From: a virus
IMG/VR virus record: IMGVR_UViG_3300028284_000030
Span: 1-24,263 of that record
DNA: 24,263 bases
Strand: one strand, 5' to 3'
The notes under the pieces: model-generated
What the model was told of the DNA's origin: nothing
Databases searched by the model: none
What the model saw: the letters and a program-made list of their open reading frames with translations, nothing else
In this document: piece after piece, positions 23,039 to 24,263 of the stretch
Position numbering within the stretch: position 1 is the first letter of the stretch
Layout of the letters: every line of letters starts with the position of its first letter
Made by a program: the position numbers and the translations under genes

Positions 23039-24112
23039 ATGGCAAAGAAAAAAGAAGCAGTACAGAAAGCCGCGACTGCGGCAGTCAAGAAAGGATTTAA
23101 TCTTGGCAATTTTAAAAAGAAGAAAGGTTTTGCAAATGCTTCCGTAAAGTTTAAAGAGCAGGGGTGGATACCCCTCTCTAAAGCTTTTCAAGACATTACA
23201 TCATTACCTGGTATTCCTACTGGTCACATTACCTTACTAAGAGGGCATAGTGATACAGGGAAGACAACTGCTTTACTAGAAGCAGCGGTTAATGCACAAA
23301 GACAAGGAGTTCTACCAGTGTTTATTATTTCAGAGATGAAATGGTCATGGGAACATGCTAAAGAAATGGGATTAGAATTCACAGAAGTTCTAGATGAGCA
23401 TGGGAAAGTTACCGACTACGAAGGGTTCTTTTTATATGCAGACAGAGGTACTTTAAACACTATTGAAGAAGTAGCAGTACATATGGCTGACTTAATAGAT
23501 GAGCAAACTAAAGGAAACTTACCTCATGACTTATGCTTCTTCTGGGATTCAATTGGATCTATTCCATGTGATTTATCAGTTCGTTCTAATAAGAACAATA
23601 ATGAATGGAATGCAGGAGCTATGTCTACTCAATTCGGTAATAACTTGAATCAAAAGATTCTTTTATCAAGAAAAGAGAACTCACCTTATACTAATACGCT
23701 TGTTGCTATTAATAAGGTTTGGACTATGAAACCAGAACACCCTATGGGTCAACCTAAGTTGCAAAACAAAGGAGGAATGTCAATGTGGTACGATGCTACC
23801 TTAGTAGTTACTTTTGGAAATATAACAAACCCAGGTACCTCTAAAATTAAAGCTGTTAAAAACGGTCTTCAAGTGGAATTTGCTAAAAGAACAAATATTC
23901 AGATAGAAAAGAACCATATTGGAGGAGTACAGTCAAGAGGTAGAGTAGTTATGACATCTCATGGATTTATCGAGGACGATAAAAAAGCTATTGATAAGTA
24001 TCGAGATGCTCATAAAGAACACTGGCTCAAGTTAGTAGGTTCTATAGACTTTGATCTAATTGAAGAAGGAGATTTAGAAGAAGAAACTATCACTCCAAAC
24101 ATATTAGACTAA
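23039..24112 (+). CDS. uvsX: RecA-like recombinase (T4 UvsX-like)
   Basis: A 357-residue strand-exchange ATPase. A basic N-terminal tail (MAKKKEAVQKAATAAVKKGF) precedes the core. Walker A is GHSDTGKT at 69-76. The catalytic Glu is probably E99 in IISEMKWSWEHAKEMG. Walker B is DLCFFWDS ending at D170. The nucleotide/DNA-loop region SVRSNKNNNEWNAGAMSTQF follows, then NKGGMSMWYDATLVV. It forms filaments on gp32-coated ssDNA to drive recombination-dependent replication. It ends acidic, EEGDLEEETITPNILD. It starts two bases after the gp32 stop and ends by overlapping the exonuclease ATG (TAATG), so gp32, UvsX and the exonuclease form one unit. Confidence 0.93.
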   Translation: MAKKKEAVQKAATAAVKKGFNLGNFKKKKGFANASVKFKEQGWIPLSKAFQDITSLPGIPTGHITLLRGHSDTGKTTALLEAAVNAQRQGVLPVFIISEMKWSWEHAKEMGLEFTEVLDEHGKVTDYEGFFLYADRGTLNTIEEVAVHMADLIDEQTKGNLPHDLCFFWDSIGSIPCDLSVRSNKNNNEWNAGAMSTQFGNNLNQKILLSRKENSPYTNTLVAINKVWTMKPEHPMGQPKLQNKGGMSMWYDATLVVTFGNITNPGTSKIKAVKNGLQVEFAKRTNIQIEKNHIGGVQSRGRVVMTSHGFIEDDKKAIDKYRDAHKEHWLKLVGSIDFDLIEEGDLEEETITPNILD

Positions 24113-24263
24113 TGGCGTACGATGATATACTAAACAACCTTAAAGAGTCCCCACCCCGAGAACAGAATGATCATATCTTGATTGTAGACGCTATGAATAT
24201 GTTAATTCGTAGCTTTTCTCTTCTTAAAGCAATGAACCCTTCCGGCCACCATATAGGTGGTTT
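24112..24263 (+). CDS. 5'-3' exonuclease/RNase H-like (T4 Rnh/FEN family), 3' end cut by the window
   Basis: The first 50 codons of a gene that runs off the right edge. After a short leader, the sequence NDHILIVDAMNMLIRSF gives the first metal-binding Asp (in VDAMN) of the PIN/FEN nuclease fold. PSGHHIGG then resembles the G---G-F turn that follows in 5'-3' exonucleases. T4 Rnh removes RNA primers. The ATG overlaps the UvsX stop. Only the first motif is visible, so the call rests on the start of the protein. Confidence 0.7.
   Translation, partial: MAYDDILNNLKESPPREQNDHILIVDAMNMLIRSFSLLKAMNPSGHHIGG

Overview
The window looks like part of the genome of a T4-like phage with a contractile tail (myovirus). 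It carries a gp18-type tail sheath, a gp19-type tail tube, a tape measure protein, baseplate genes, a gp32-type ssDNA-binding protein and a UvsX-type recombinase. The DNA is AT-rich and every gene lies on the + strand. Most start codons lack a Shine-Dalgarno sequence and have A/T-rich leaders. This fits a host that does not rely on Shine-Dalgarno pairing, such as a Bacteroidota bacterium, but the host is an inference and the sequence does not prove it.

Region 1 (1-8962) is a tightly packed run of twelve genes, most joined by TAATG or ATGA stop/start overlaps. They resemble surface-polysaccharide genes: a 2-hydroxyacid dehydrogenase, a small SAM-dependent methyltransferase, two SGNH-like hydrolases, a NeuB-like sugar acid synthase, a GT-A glycosyltransferase, a HAD phosphatase fused to a sugar nucleotidyltransferase, an FkbM methyltransferase, a second small HAD phosphatase, a GDPD-like phosphodiesterase and two poorly recognised proteins. 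Together they could make, activate, transfer and modify a sugar or sugar acid, placed on the host surface or on the virion.

Region 2 (8940-20336) is the tail module: a small coiled-coil protein, sheath, tube, terminator, a gp26-like/tail-chaperone gene, tape measure, a large baseplate protein, a LysM/gp53-like protein, a baseplate hub fused to a GH24 lysozyme, and a small unknown. The most notable signal here is a second, standard-start-less reading frame (12420-12665). It overlaps the end of the gp26-like gene at a run of seven T just before the tape measure gene, which is the classic position of the programmed frameshift in tail assembly chaperone genes.

Region 3 (20377-24263) is a replication/recombination module: a short family A DNA polymerase with an apparently dead proofreading domain, an unknown protein, a gp32-like protein with no cysteines, UvsX, and the start of a 5'-3' exonuclease cut by the window edge.

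Intergenic DNA is scarce and no gap exceeds 300 bases. The gaps hold a TATTTATA element before structural genes, a near-identical 18-base element before the polymerase and gp32 genes, and two hairpins. I saw no tRNA, CRISPR array or insertion sequence.
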